A stretch of DNA of 64,000 bases, taken from NCBI RefSeq assembly GCF_027920805.1, contig NZ_JANWOI010000002.1, positions 434,001-498,000 on the forward strand, read 5' to 3'. The DNA is from Govania unica (GTDB lineage: Bacteria; Pseudomonadota; Alphaproteobacteria; Sphingomonadales; Govanellaceae). Within the stretch, counting starts at the first letter, position 1. The number at the start of each line of letters is the position of its first letter. The notes below the pieces were generated by a model. It had not been told where the DNA came from. It saw only the letters and a list, made by a program, of their open reading frames with translations, and made no database searches. The translations under genes and the position numbers were made by a program. Shown one piece after another: positions 56,183-64,000 of the stretch.

Positions 56183-58237
56183 ATGACACCAGGCAAGCTT
56201 CTGATCGGACAGGTCATCGTCGTATTCTCGATCGTCATCGGCACGATCTGGGGCACGACCCAATGGACAGCCCACGCGCTTGGCTATCAACCGAGACTCG
56301 GAACTCCTTGGTTCTCCCTGGCGGGCTATCCGGTCTATCTGCCCTGGCGGCTCTTCGAATGGTGGTACGCCTATGAAGCCTATGCACCGCGCCTGTTCAA
56401 TCGCGCCGGAGCCATGGCCGCCATGGGCGGACTTTCCGGGGCAGGGGTTGCCATAGCCGGATCCTTGTGGCGGGCACGGCAGGGGCGGCGGTCCACAACC
56501 TATGGCTCCTCACGCTGGGCGCGGCTCTCCGAACTCAAGACGGCCGGTCTGCTCGGACCCCGCGGCCTGTTTCTCGGGGTTTTCAAGGATCATTATCTCC
56601 GCCATGACGGGCCGGAGCATGTGATCTGTTTCGCGCCGACGCGGTCGGGCAAGGGGGTCGGGCTCGTCATCCCCACCTTGCTCAGCTGGCCGCAGTCCGC
56701 CGTCATCCATGACATCAAGGGGGAGAACTGGCAGCTCACCGCCGGCTGGCGCGCACGGTTTTCCCATTGCCTGCTGTTCAATCCGACGGATACGCGGAGC
56801 GCCAGATACAATCCATTGCTCGAGGTGCGCAAAGGGCGCCATGAGGTGCGCGACGTCCAGAACATCGCGGACATCCTGGTCGATCCGGAAGGGGCGCTCG
56901 AACGGCGGAACCATTGGGAGAAGACCAGTCATTCCCTGCTCGTAGGCGTGATCCTCCATGTGCTCTATGCGGAGCAGGAGAAAACCCTGACCCGGGTCGC
57001 CGCCTTCCTGTCCGATCCGACGCGATCCTTTGAACGCACGCTCCGGGTCATGATGACCACCAACCATCTCGGAGACGAAAACAGTCCAGAAGTCCACCCG
57101 GTGGTGGCGCAGGCGGCGCGGGAGCTTCTCAATAAATCGGAAAATGAGCGCTCGGGCGTTCTCTCCACCGCCATGTCCTTCCTCGGCCTCTATCGCGATC
57201 CGACGGTCGCCGCAACCACATCGGCCTGTGACTGGCGCATTGCCGATCTCATGGATGGGACGCGGCCCGTGTCCCTTTATCTGGTCATCCCGCCTTCGGA
57301 TATCTCACGGACAAAGCCCCTGATCCGCCTGATCCTCAACCAGATCGGTCGCCGTCTGACCGAGCGTTTGCAGGGGGAGGCCGGCACCTGTCCGCGGCAT
57401 CAGCTTCTCATGATGCTCGATGAATTCCCGGCGCTCGGGCGGCTCGATTTCTTTGAAACGACACTCGCCTTCATGGCCGGATATGGCATTCGCGCCTTTC
57501 TGATCGCGCAATCGCTCAACCAGATCTCCAAGGCCTATGGCGAGAACAATGCCATTCTCGACAACTGCCATGTGCGGATCGCCTTTGCCGCGAATGATGA
57601 ACGTACCGCCAAACGCATCTCGGACTCCCTCGGCACGGCAACGGAATTGCGGGCCCAGCGCAATTACGCGGGTCATCGTCTCGCGCCCTGGCTCGCCCAT
57701 GTGATGGTGTCCCGTCAGGAATCCGCCCGTCCCTTGCTCACCCCCGGCGAAGTCATGCAGCTGCCGCAAGGTGAGGAACTCATCATGGTCTCCGGCCTGC
57801 CGCCGGTCCGCGCCAAGAAGCTGCGGTATTTCGAAGACGCAAATTTCAGAGACCGGATCCTGCCTCCTCCCGGTCTCAGGACGGACGGTTCCTATGGGGA
57901 CCGTCCGTCACCCCGACCTGATGATTGGTGTGGCGAAGTACGTGCGAGCCATGCCTCCCTCCGGAAGGTCTGGTCCCTGCAAATGAGCACTAATGAGGAC
58001 GGGGACGGGGACGAGAAGGAAGGCGGTCTGCGCCGCTCCCCGACTTTGCCTGAAATCCCGGAGCCTGCTCCGGTGAGTGACCGCGCGCCCGACGACGGCC
58101 TGTTTGATGACAGCGTCACCGCGGCGAGTGCAGGACGGCTGCGCGATGTTTTGACTGGATCTCCGGCAGTCCGCCAGGCCCATGCCCTCAATAACGGTCT
58201 CGGTCACAAGGCCGATGACATCCTGCCTGAATTCTGA
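56183..58237 (+). CDS. traG: Type IV coupling protein, TraG/VirD4 family
   Basis: A 684-residue coupling ATPase linking the relaxosome to the Trb channel. N-terminal membrane helices lie at about 8-28 and 78-95. Walker A is CFAPTRSGKGVGLVIP (near 155-170), Walker B LLMMLDEFPALG (near 410), with the typical AVIHDIKGENWQLTAGWR strand. The acidic C-terminal tail is characteristic of ICE versions and may bind relaxosome partners. It starts the right-hand transfer operon traG-RHH-trbBCDEJL, with gaps or overlaps of a few bases. It would act with the relaxase at 47.6 kb. Confidence 0.95.
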   Translation: MTPGKLLIGQVIVVFSIVIGTIWGTTQWTAHALGYQPRLGTPWFSLAGYPVYLPWRLFEWWYAYEAYAPRLFNRAGAMAAMGGLSGAGVAIAGSLWRARQGRRSTTYGSSRWARLSELKTAGLLGPRGLFLGVFKDHYLRHDGPEHVICFAPTRSGKGVGLVIPTLLSWPQSAVIHDIKGENWQLTAGWRARFSHCLLFNPTDTRSARYNPLLEVRKGRHEVRDVQNIADILVDPEGALERRNHWEKTSHSLLVGVILHVLYAEQEKTLTRVAAFLSDPTRSFERTLRVMMTTNHLGDENSPEVHPVVAQAARELLNKSENERSGVLSTAMSFLGLYRDPTVAATTSACDWRIADLMDGTRPVSLYLVIPPSDISRTKPLIRLILNQIGRRLTERLQGEAGTCPRHQLLMMLDEFPALGRLDFFETTLAFMAGYGIRAFLIAQSLNQISKAYGENNAILDNCHVRIAFAANDERTAKRISDSLGTATELRAQRNYAGHRLAPWLAHVMVSRQESARPLLTPGEVMQLPQGEELIMVSGLPPVRAKKLRYFEDANFRDRILPPPGLRTDGSYGDRPSPRPDDWCGEVRASHASLRKVWSLQMSTNEDGDGDEKEGGLRRSPTLPEIPEPAPVSDRAPDDGLFDDSVTAASAGRLRDVLTGSPAVRQAHALNNGLGHKADDILPEF

Positions 58238-58248
58238 GGAGCCCTTCC

Positions 58249-58695
58249 ATGAAGCCGCGTCTCAATGTGCATGTGTCTTTCGAGCTCTTCGACAAGGTGA
58301 CAGTCCTCGCCCGTCGTCCTGGTCTCACCAAGGCCTCCGTTGTCGAGGCGGCGCTTCTGAGCTTCTTCGCCAAACAGGACGAAGACCATCGCGACGGTGC
58401 CCTGACCCGGCGGCTGGATCGCCTGACCCGACAATTTGACCGGCTCGAACGCAATCAGGCAATTGGACTTGAGACCTTGGCCCTTCATATCCGCTTTTTT
58501 CTCACGGTGACGCCACCTTTGCCCCATGGCGAACAGGATGCGGCCAAGGTCGTGGGTGACGAGCGGTTCAATTATTTCGTGCGCCAGCTTGGGCGTCGGC
58601 TCGCGGGCGGCAAAAATCTCATTCGCGATGTGCTCGAAGACGTGGTGCGGGATGAGGAAGAGTTGCTTCCGGCGGGGGAGCCTCGGGATGACTAA
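58249..58695 (+). CDS. RHH (CopG-like) protein of the transfer operon
   Basis: A 148-residue protein. The N-terminal ribbon-helix-helix is LNVHVSFELFDKVTVLARRP and LTKASVVEAALLSFFAK; a helical, partly coiled middle follows (ALTRRLDRLTRQFDRLERNQ). In many Trb-type ICEs this gene stands between traG and trbB. It may be a relaxosome accessory or a regulator of the trb genes. It lies 11 bp after traG and overlaps trbB by eight bases. Confidence 0.85.
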   Translation: MKPRLNVHVSFELFDKVTVLARRPGLTKASVVEAALLSFFAKQDEDHRDGALTRRLDRLTRQFDRLERNQAIGLETLALHIRFFLTVTPPLPHGEQDAAKVVGDERFNYFVRQLGRRLAGGKNLIRDVLEDVVRDEEELLPAGEPRDD

Positions 58696-59686
58696 ACGCC
58701 TCTCCACAGAAACAGGGCAACGCCAGCGTCTCATGTTGCGGACCGCCATGGGCCCCGTGATCCTCGCGGCACTGGATGACCCATCCGTCACCGAAGTGAT
58801 GGTCAATCCGGATGGGCGGCTCTGGGTCGATCGCCATGGCAATGGTCGTTCCGAGAGTGGGGTCTCTGTCGCTGCCGCAGAAGCCGAACGCATCATCCGG
58901 TTGGTGGCCAGTCATATGGGACAGGAGTGTCATGCCGGGCGGCCCATCGTCTCAGCCGAACTGCCGGAAGGCGGTGAGCGTTTCGAAGGCCTGTTGCCGC
59001 CGGTCTCGAGCGCCGCTTGTTTTTCCATCCGCAAACCGGCCCAAATACTCTATCGCCTGTCGGATTATGTGACCGCCCGCATCATGACGCCGCTCCAGAT
59101 GACGGTACTGAGGGAAGCGGTCGCCATGCGACAGAATATTGTCGTCATTGGTGGCACCAGTTCCGGCAAGACCACTCTGGTCAATGCGCTTCTGGCCGAG
59201 GTCGCGACCAGTGGCGACCGGGTCATTCTCCTCGAGGATACCCGCGAGCTCCAATGCGGCGCGGAGGATTTCGTCGCCCTCCGCACCAAACCCGGCGTGG
59301 CCACACTGGCCGATCTCGTGCGGTCGACGCTGCGGCTCCGCCCCGACCGCATCATTGTCGGTGAAGTCCGAGGCCCGGAAGCGCTCGACATGCTCAAGGC
59401 CTGGAACACCGGGCACCCGGGTGGCATCACCACATTGCACGCAAATTCTGCCCGCGCCGGTCTCTATCGTCTCGAACAGCTCATCCAGGAGGCGGTTGTC
59501 ACCGTCCCGCGCCCACTGATTGCCGAGGCGATCGATCTGGTTGTCTATCTCCAGGGCCGCGGCGCTGATCGCCGTGTTGAGACCATTGCCGCCGTCGCGG
59601 GACTCACCCCTGACGGCGACTACAAACTCAAATCCCTCGTCCCCACAGCGCTCACACCCGTTTCATTCCCCACACCTGTTTCATAA
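58688..59686 (+). CDS. trbB: TrbB, VirB11-type conjugation ATPase
   Basis: A 332-residue hexameric secretion ATPase. Walker A is IGGTSSGKTTLVNALLAE, the Asp box LLEDTRELQC, Walker B-like RIIVGEVRGPEALDM, and the His box TGHPGGITTLHANSA. All catalytic elements are intact. It powers pilus assembly and substrate transfer at the inner membrane. ATG 58688 lies in the overlap with the RHH gene. It is followed by trbC after 10 bp. Confidence 0.95.
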   Translation: MTKRLSTETGQRQRLMLRTAMGPVILAALDDPSVTEVMVNPDGRLWVDRHGNGRSESGVSVAAAEAERIIRLVASHMGQECHAGRPIVSAELPEGGERFEGLLPPVSSAACFSIRKPAQILYRLSDYVTARIMTPLQMTVLREAVAMRQNIVVIGGTSSGKTTLVNALLAEVATSGDRVILLEDTRELQCGAEDFVALRTKPGVATLADLVRSTLRLRPDRIIVGEVRGPEALDMLKAWNTGHPGGITTLHANSARAGLYRLEQLIQEAVVTVPRPLIAEAIDLVVYLQGRGADRRVETIAAVAGLTPDGDYKLKSLVPTALTPVSFPTPVS

Positions 59687-59696
59687 GGAGGATAGG

Positions 59697-60035
59697 ATGT
59701 TGCGTCCAAAATCAGGCTCCCTTTGCGCTCTGACCATCACTCTGCTTCTGTCCATGGCTGGGCTTCTGTCCATGACCGGCGTCGCGGAGGCCGCAGGCTC
59801 CGGCATGCCCTGGGAGGAGCCGCTCACCTCCATTCTCGAGTCCATCGAAGGACCGGTCAGTCGCATCATCGCTGTGATCATCATCACCATCACCGGCCTG
59901 ACACTTGCTTTTGGAGAAACCTCCGGCGGCTTCCGGCGGCTGGTCCAGATCGTCTTCGGTCTCTCCATCGCCTTTGCCGCCACAAGCTTCTTCCTCTCGT
60001 TCTTCTCCTTCGGCGGTGGGGCTCTGGCTGGCTGA
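59697..60035 (+). CDS. trbC: TrbC, conjugative pilin precursor
   Basis: A 112-residue prepilin. A long signal sequence (LTITLLLSMAGLLSMTGVAEA) ends near AEAAGSG; the mature part has two hydrophobic helices (VSRIIAVIIITITGLTLAFG and LVQIVFGLSIAFAATSFFLS) joined by a short loop. P-type pilins are trimmed and cyclised by TraF, which is encoded at 42 kb here. AGGAGG precedes ATG 59697. Its stop overlaps the trbD start (TGATG). Confidence 0.93.
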   Translation: MLRPKSGSLCALTITLLLSMAGLLSMTGVAEAAGSGMPWEEPLTSILESIEGPVSRIIAVIIITITGLTLAFGETSGGFRRLVQIVFGLSIAFAATSFFLSFFSFGGGALAG

Positions 60036-60292
60036 TGACAATCCCTGGCTTTGAAATCCCGCTGCATCGGGCGCTGACGGAACCGATCCTGTTGGGTGGA
60101 GCCCCCCGTGCCGTGGCTATCCTGAACGGTACCCTGGCCGCAGCCCTCGGGCTCGGGCTCCAACTCTGGATTCTCGGACTTCTGGTCTGGGCCGTCGGGC
60201 AGGGCCTTGCGGTCTTTGCCGCCCGCAAGGATCCGCAATTCCTGATGGTGCTCGCCCGCCATATCCGCCATAAGGGACATCTCGCATGCTGA
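60035..60292 (+). CDS. trbD: TrbD, VirB3-like membrane protein
   Basis: An 85-residue VirB3-type inner-membrane protein: IPGFEIPLHRALTEPILLGG, APRAVAIL, then one or two membrane helices (GTLAAALGLGLQLWILGLLV). It works with the TrbE ATPase in pilus biogenesis. ATG 60035 overlaps the trbC stop; its own stop overlaps the trbE start (ATGCTGA). Confidence 0.93.
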   Translation: MTIPGFEIPLHRALTEPILLGGAPRAVAILNGTLAAALGLGLQLWILGLLVWAVGQGLAVFAARKDPQFLMVLARHIRHKGHLAC

Positions 60293-62724
60293 GCTTACGT
60301 GAATACAGGAAGCGCTCCGACCGGCTTGCCGATTATCTGCCCTGGGCGGCCCTGATCGCCCCGGGTGTGGTGCTCAACAAGGATGGCAGTTTGCAGCGGT
60401 CGGCAGGGTTCCGGGGACCGGATCTCGAAAGCGCGACCGAAGCGGAACTCGTGGCGAGCGTCGCCCGCATCAATAACGTGCTGCGGCGCTTCGGATCGGG
60501 CTGGGCCCTGTTCTTCGAGGCCAGCCGACAACCAGCGGGCGACTATCCGCGCTCCGTCTTTCCCGACCCCTTGTCACAACTCGTGGACGACGAACGGCGG
60601 GCGGATTTCGAAGAAGCCGGCAGTTTGTTCGAAAGCCGTTATCGTGTGACCTTCGTCTTCCTGCCGCCCCCCGATACAGTCAATCATGCCGAACGGCTGA
60701 TCCTCGAGCGGCCCGATCCAAAACAGCAGGGTGACGGGCGCGAAGCGCTTGCGGCCTTTATCCGTGAGACCGATCGCGCCCTCGACCTCCTGCGTCCACT
60801 GATGCCGGAGGCGGCCTTTCTCGACGACGCGGAGACGCTGACCTATCTCCATGACTGTATTTCCACCCGTCATCATCGCTTGGCAGTGCCGGAGATCCCG
60901 ATCTATCTCGATGCGCTCCTCGTGGACACGCCGCTGACCGGCGGGCTCGAACCCCAACTCGGCGACCTGCATCTACGCAGTTTGACAGTGCTTGGGTTTC
61001 CGGGCGCGACCACGCCCGGGATGCTTGATGACCTCAATCACCTCGGCTTTAGCTATCGCTGGATGACGCGCTTCATCGCGCTCGACAAGACGGAGGCGAC
61101 GCGGATCATCACCCGCTGCCGCCGGCAATGGTTTGCCAAACGCAAATCTCTCGTGGCCATCCTCAAGGAAGTGATGACCAATGAACAACCGGTCCTTGCC
61201 GACAGTGATGCCGACAACAAGGCGGCGGATGCCGACGCCGCCCTGCAGGATCTCGGGGCCGATCTCGTGGCCTATGGCTATGTGACCACCACGCTCCTGG
61301 TCTGGGACAAGGATGCCGCGCGGGTCGAGGACAAACTCCGGGCCGTCCGGCGCAGCATCGACGGGCGCGGCTTCACCAGCATTGAAGAGCGGACCAATGC
61401 GGTCGAGGCCTGGCTCTCCTCTCTGCCGGGGCAGGTCTATGCCAATGTGCGACAGGCACCCATCAACACGCTCAATCTCGCCCATATGATGCCAGTCTCC
61501 GCCGCCTGGGCAGGTCCGGCCTGGAACGATCATCTCGACGGGCCGCCGCTCCTCACCGTCAGGACCAATGGCACCACACCTTTTCGGCTCATGACGCATA
61601 TCGGGGACGTGGGGCATATGTTCATCATCGGCCCCACCGGGGCGGGCAAGTCCGTGCTGCTCGGACTGATCGCCTTGCAGTTCCGCCGCTACAGGCAGGC
61701 TCAGATCACAATCTTTGACAAGGGCGGATCGGCCCGCGCCGTCACGCTCGGTTTAGGTGGACAGTTTCATGATCTCGGGCCGGACTCTCAGAGCGGTCTG
61801 GTCTTCCAGCCCCTGCGCCGCATTGATCTCATGTCCGATCGCGTCTTTGCCCAGGGCTGGATCTCAGACCTTTTCACCCAGGAAGGGGTGAGTGTGACGC
61901 CCGAGGTCAAGGACGCTATCTGGTCGGCGCTTTCGAGCCTTGCCTCAGCCCCGGAACCCGAGCGGACCCTGACCGGTTTGTCGGCGCTTCTGCAGTCGAT
62001 CATGCTCCGCAAGGCCTTGCAGCCCTATACGCTCGAAGGCCCCCACGGGCGGCTTCTCGACGCGGATCATGAAGCCCTGAGCTTAAGTGACATGCAATGT
62101 TTCGAGATGGAGGGGCTGATGCAAACACCGGACGTGGTGCTGCCGGTGCTCAGCTATCTGTTCCATCGCCTGGAAGCCCGTTTCGATGGCCGTCCCACAT
62201 TTCTGGTGCTCGACGAAGCTTGGCTTTTTCTCGACCAGCCGGCCTTTGCCGCCCGTATCCGCGACTGGCTCAAGACGCTCCGCAAGAAAAACGTCTCCGT
62301 CATTTTTGCGACCCAGAGCCTGAGTGACATTGCCGCGAGCACCATTGCCCCGGCTATCCTGGAAAGCTGCCCCGGCCGGATCTTCCTCCCCAATGATCGG
62401 GCCATCGAGCCGCAGGCACGCGTGAGTTACGAAGCCTTCGGCCTCAATGAACGGCAGATCGAGATCATCGCCCGGGCGGTGCCGAAGCGTGACTATTACT
62501 ATCAGTCGCGCCGGGGCAATCGTCTGTTCGAACTCGATCTCGGCCCCATCGCGCGCGCCTTTGCGGCCGTCTCGAGGAAAGAGGATCAGGCGCGCATGGA
62601 CGCACTCATCGCCACCCGAGGTCCCGAGCATTTCACCGAGCATTGGCTCCGCGCCCAGAGCCTCGGCTGGGCCGCCGATCTCATCGCCCGCGACAACAAC
62701 ATGAGCACTGGAGCCTCATCATGA
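60286..62724 (+). CDS. trbE: TrbE, VirB4-type conjugation ATPase
   Basis: An 812-residue VirB4 ATPase. The N-terminal CagE/TrbE domain covers about 1-420. Walker A is FIIGPTGAGKSVLLGLIAL (near 447), Walker B FLVLDEAWLFL (near 645), followed by SVIFATQSLSDIAAS. It is the main energiser of the type IV secretion channel. Length and motifs are normal. It overlaps trbD by seven bases and trbJ by four (ATGA), so translation is coupled throughout. Confidence 0.96.
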   Translation: MLSLREYRKRSDRLADYLPWAALIAPGVVLNKDGSLQRSAGFRGPDLESATEAELVASVARINNVLRRFGSGWALFFEASRQPAGDYPRSVFPDPLSQLVDDERRADFEEAGSLFESRYRVTFVFLPPPDTVNHAERLILERPDPKQQGDGREALAAFIRETDRALDLLRPLMPEAAFLDDAETLTYLHDCISTRHHRLAVPEIPIYLDALLVDTPLTGGLEPQLGDLHLRSLTVLGFPGATTPGMLDDLNHLGFSYRWMTRFIALDKTEATRIITRCRRQWFAKRKSLVAILKEVMTNEQPVLADSDADNKAADADAALQDLGADLVAYGYVTTTLLVWDKDAARVEDKLRAVRRSIDGRGFTSIEERTNAVEAWLSSLPGQVYANVRQAPINTLNLAHMMPVSAAWAGPAWNDHLDGPPLLTVRTNGTTPFRLMTHIGDVGHMFIIGPTGAGKSVLLGLIALQFRRYRQAQITIFDKGGSARAVTLGLGGQFHDLGPDSQSGLVFQPLRRIDLMSDRVFAQGWISDLFTQEGVSVTPEVKDAIWSALSSLASAPEPERTLTGLSALLQSIMLRKALQPYTLEGPHGRLLDADHEALSLSDMQCFEMEGLMQTPDVVLPVLSYLFHRLEARFDGRPTFLVLDEAWLFLDQPAFAARIRDWLKTLRKKNVSVIFATQSLSDIAASTIAPAILESCPGRIFLPNDRAIEPQARVSYEAFGLNERQIEIIARAVPKRDYYYQSRRGNRLFELDLGPIARAFAAVSRKEDQARMDALIATRGPEHFTEHWLRAQSLGWAADLIARDNNMSTGASS

Positions 62725-63458
62725 AACACATCATCCCGAAACGCATAGTCCTGAGTTGCCTTACGGCCATTGCCATGACGCTGGCCCTGCCACAAAACGC
62801 CCATGCCATCTTCGGTCTCGGCGACATCGTCTATGATCCGGCGAACCATGCGGAGAATGTCCTGACGGCCGCACGCACCCTTGCGCAAATCAACAATCAG
62901 ATCCAGCAGCTTGCGAACGACGCGCAGATGCTGATCAACCAGACCCGCAATCTCACGCGTCTGCCAAGGTCCATCGCCTCCGACCTGCAAAACTCGCTCC
63001 TGCGCATGGATGATCTGACCAGGAGTGCCCAAGGGATCGCCTATGACCTCGCGGCCATAGACAATCACTATCGCCGTCTATTCCCGGAAAGCTATGACAA
63101 TTCGACCTCCGCGTCCCGGATCCTGCGTGACGCCCGGGAAGCCTGGGGGCTCGCGCGGGACGGGTTCAAACACAGCCTCGCGGTACAGGCCGAAGTGGTC
63201 GGTGAACTGCGGCGTGACGGGCAATTGTTAGACCGGCTCATGGCCGAGAGCCAGGGCGCCGTCGGCAATCTTCAGGCGCTTCAGGCTGGCAATCAACTGA
63301 CCGCGCTCGCCGCCAAACAATCCATGCAGTTGCAGACCTTGCTGGCGGCCTCAACCCGGGCCGAAGCGCTGGAGCGCGCCGGGGCTCTTGCGGCACATGA
63401 GCAGGGCCGCGCCCGCTTCACGCGATTTTACGGAGACGGCTCAGCCTATACGCGCTGA
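62721..63458 (+). CDS. trbJ: TrbJ, VirB5-like periplasmic pilus protein
   Basis: A 245-residue exported protein. The signal peptide is residues 1-29 (CLTAIAMTLALPQNAHA). The mature protein is mostly helical with a coiled-coil start (ARTLAQINNQIQQLANDAQM), as in VirB5/TrbJ minor pilins, which sit at the pilus tip. ATG 62721 overlaps the trbE stop. A trbK entry-exclusion gene, often found after trbJ, is not seen: trbL begins 22 bp later. Confidence 0.92.
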   Translation: MKHIIPKRIVLSCLTAIAMTLALPQNAHAIFGLGDIVYDPANHAENVLTAARTLAQINNQIQQLANDAQMLINQTRNLTRLPRSIASDLQNSLLRMDDLTRSAQGIAYDLAAIDNHYRRLFPESYDNSTSASRILRDAREAWGLARDGFKHSLAVQAEVVGELRRDGQLLDRLMAESQGAVGNLQALQAGNQLTALAAKQSMQLQTLLAASTRAEALERAGALAAHEQGRARFTRFYGDGSAYTR

Positions 63459-63479
63459 CCGATAAAACGGGAAAAGGTC

Positions 63480-64000
63480 ATGGACGATCTCAATGTCATC
63501 GACCAGTTCACTGCAACCTTCGTTACCTATATCGATAGCGGCTTCGGATTGCTTGAGCCGGACGTCGCCTTCCTGACGACCATCTTGATCGGCATCGACA
63601 TCACGCTTGCCGGTCTTGCCTGGGCCATGACCGAAGACAAGTCGGTTATTCCGGCGCTCATCCGGAAGGTCCTTTATGTGGGGACCTTTGCCCTCATTCT
63701 CAATAATTTTTCCACCCTTGCCGGGATCGTCTTCAAGAGCTTTGCCCAATTGGGATTGACCGCGACGGAAGCCGCCCTGACAGCCGGCGACCTGATGCGC
63801 CCCGGATTTGTGGCCGCAGCCGGATATGACGCCGCAACCCCTTTGCTCGAAGAGGTCTCGGAGCTCATCGGACCGGTCGCCTTCTTCGAGAATTTTGTCA
63901 CCATCATGATTTTGATGTTCGCCTGGATCGTGGTGCTGCTGGCCTTTTTCATTCTGGCCATCCAGCTTTTCATGACCATTCTCGAATTCAAATTGACGAC
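63480..64000 (+). CDS. trbL: TrbL, VirB6-like channel protein (partial, cut by window end)
   Basis: The first 173 residues of TrbL are visible: MDDLNVIDQFTATFVTYIDS, then membrane segments around DVAFLTTILIGIDITLAGLA, VLYVGTFALILNN and TIMILMFAWIVVLLAFFILA. VirB6/TrbL proteins form part of the inner-membrane channel. AAAAGGTC lies immediately before ATG 63480. The frame stays open to the window end, so trbF, trbG and trbI are expected beyond it. Confidence 0.93.
   Translation, partial: MDDLNVIDQFTATFVTYIDSGFGLLEPDVAFLTTILIGIDITLAGLAWAMTEDKSVIPALIRKVLYVGTFALILNNFSTLAGIVFKSFAQLGLTATEAALTAGDLMRPGFVAAAGYDAATPLLEEVSELIGPVAFFENFVTIMILMFAWIVVLLAFFILAIQLFMTILEFKLT

Overview
The window looks like a GC-rich alphaproteobacterial chromosome segment. 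The host call rests on an NDUFS4-type complex I accessory protein, a FecI/FecR/TonB lasso-peptide locus, and a Trb/RlxS/TraF transfer module resembling the symbiosis-island ICEs of Mesorhizobium. The genus cannot be read from the sequence. A few AT-rich islands (about 5.1-5.25 kb, 8.96-9.58 kb, 53.0-53.75 kb) stand out as foreign.

Layout. 0-4.2 kb is ordinary chromosome: a HbpS/GlcG-like protein, an exported amidohydrolase, tRNA-Pro(TGG), a PfkB sugar kinase, an NDUFS4-like protein and tRNA-Arg(TCT). Behind tRNA-Arg lie short tandem repeats and an IS30-type transposase remnant, the look of an old integration site. 5.2-22.8 kb is a type I secretion locus: HlyB-type ABC exporter, HlyD adaptor, a very AT-rich membrane protein, a 4057-residue RTX protein, an HlyC-type acyltransferase and a small Sel1-type lipoprotein. 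23.3-35.5 kb is a lasso-peptide locus: ECF sigma factor, FecR anti-sigma, STN-domain TonB receptor and lasso isopeptidase on the plus strand, facing exporter, cyclase, B protein and precursor on the minus strand. The precursor (35347-35469) has a predicted 17-residue core, GGGAAAAEQDNPLLPLF. Upstream of it on the same strand lie LuxR, a PhyH-type dioxygenase, a LuxI AHL synthase and a second LuxR, suggesting quorum control. A divergent isochorismatase-fold gene and a decayed Fic gene follow.

40.9-64 kb is a conjugative element module, probably an ICE. It has an FseA-like excision activator split by a +1 frameshift, an RdfS-like excisionase, TraF, ArdC, DUF2958, ParB, DUF736, a DUF3363 relaxase, TraG, an RHH protein and TrbB-C-D-E-J-L (TrbL is cut by the window edge). 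Between relaxase and TraG sits a cargo block: a reverse transcriptase of the defence (DRT/UG) type preceded by a strongly structured, probably noncoding RNA region, a DUF3644 protein, a nucleotidyltransferase-HEPN protein, AlpA, an SNase-like nuclease and a ParDE module.

The most notable items are the DRT2-like RT with its candidate template RNA, the quorum-sensing-linked lasso peptide with an unusual Gly/Ala ring, and the FseA-type frameshift. No integrase or second att copy was recognised, so the element's ends, and whether the lasso and RTX loci are its cargo, remain open.
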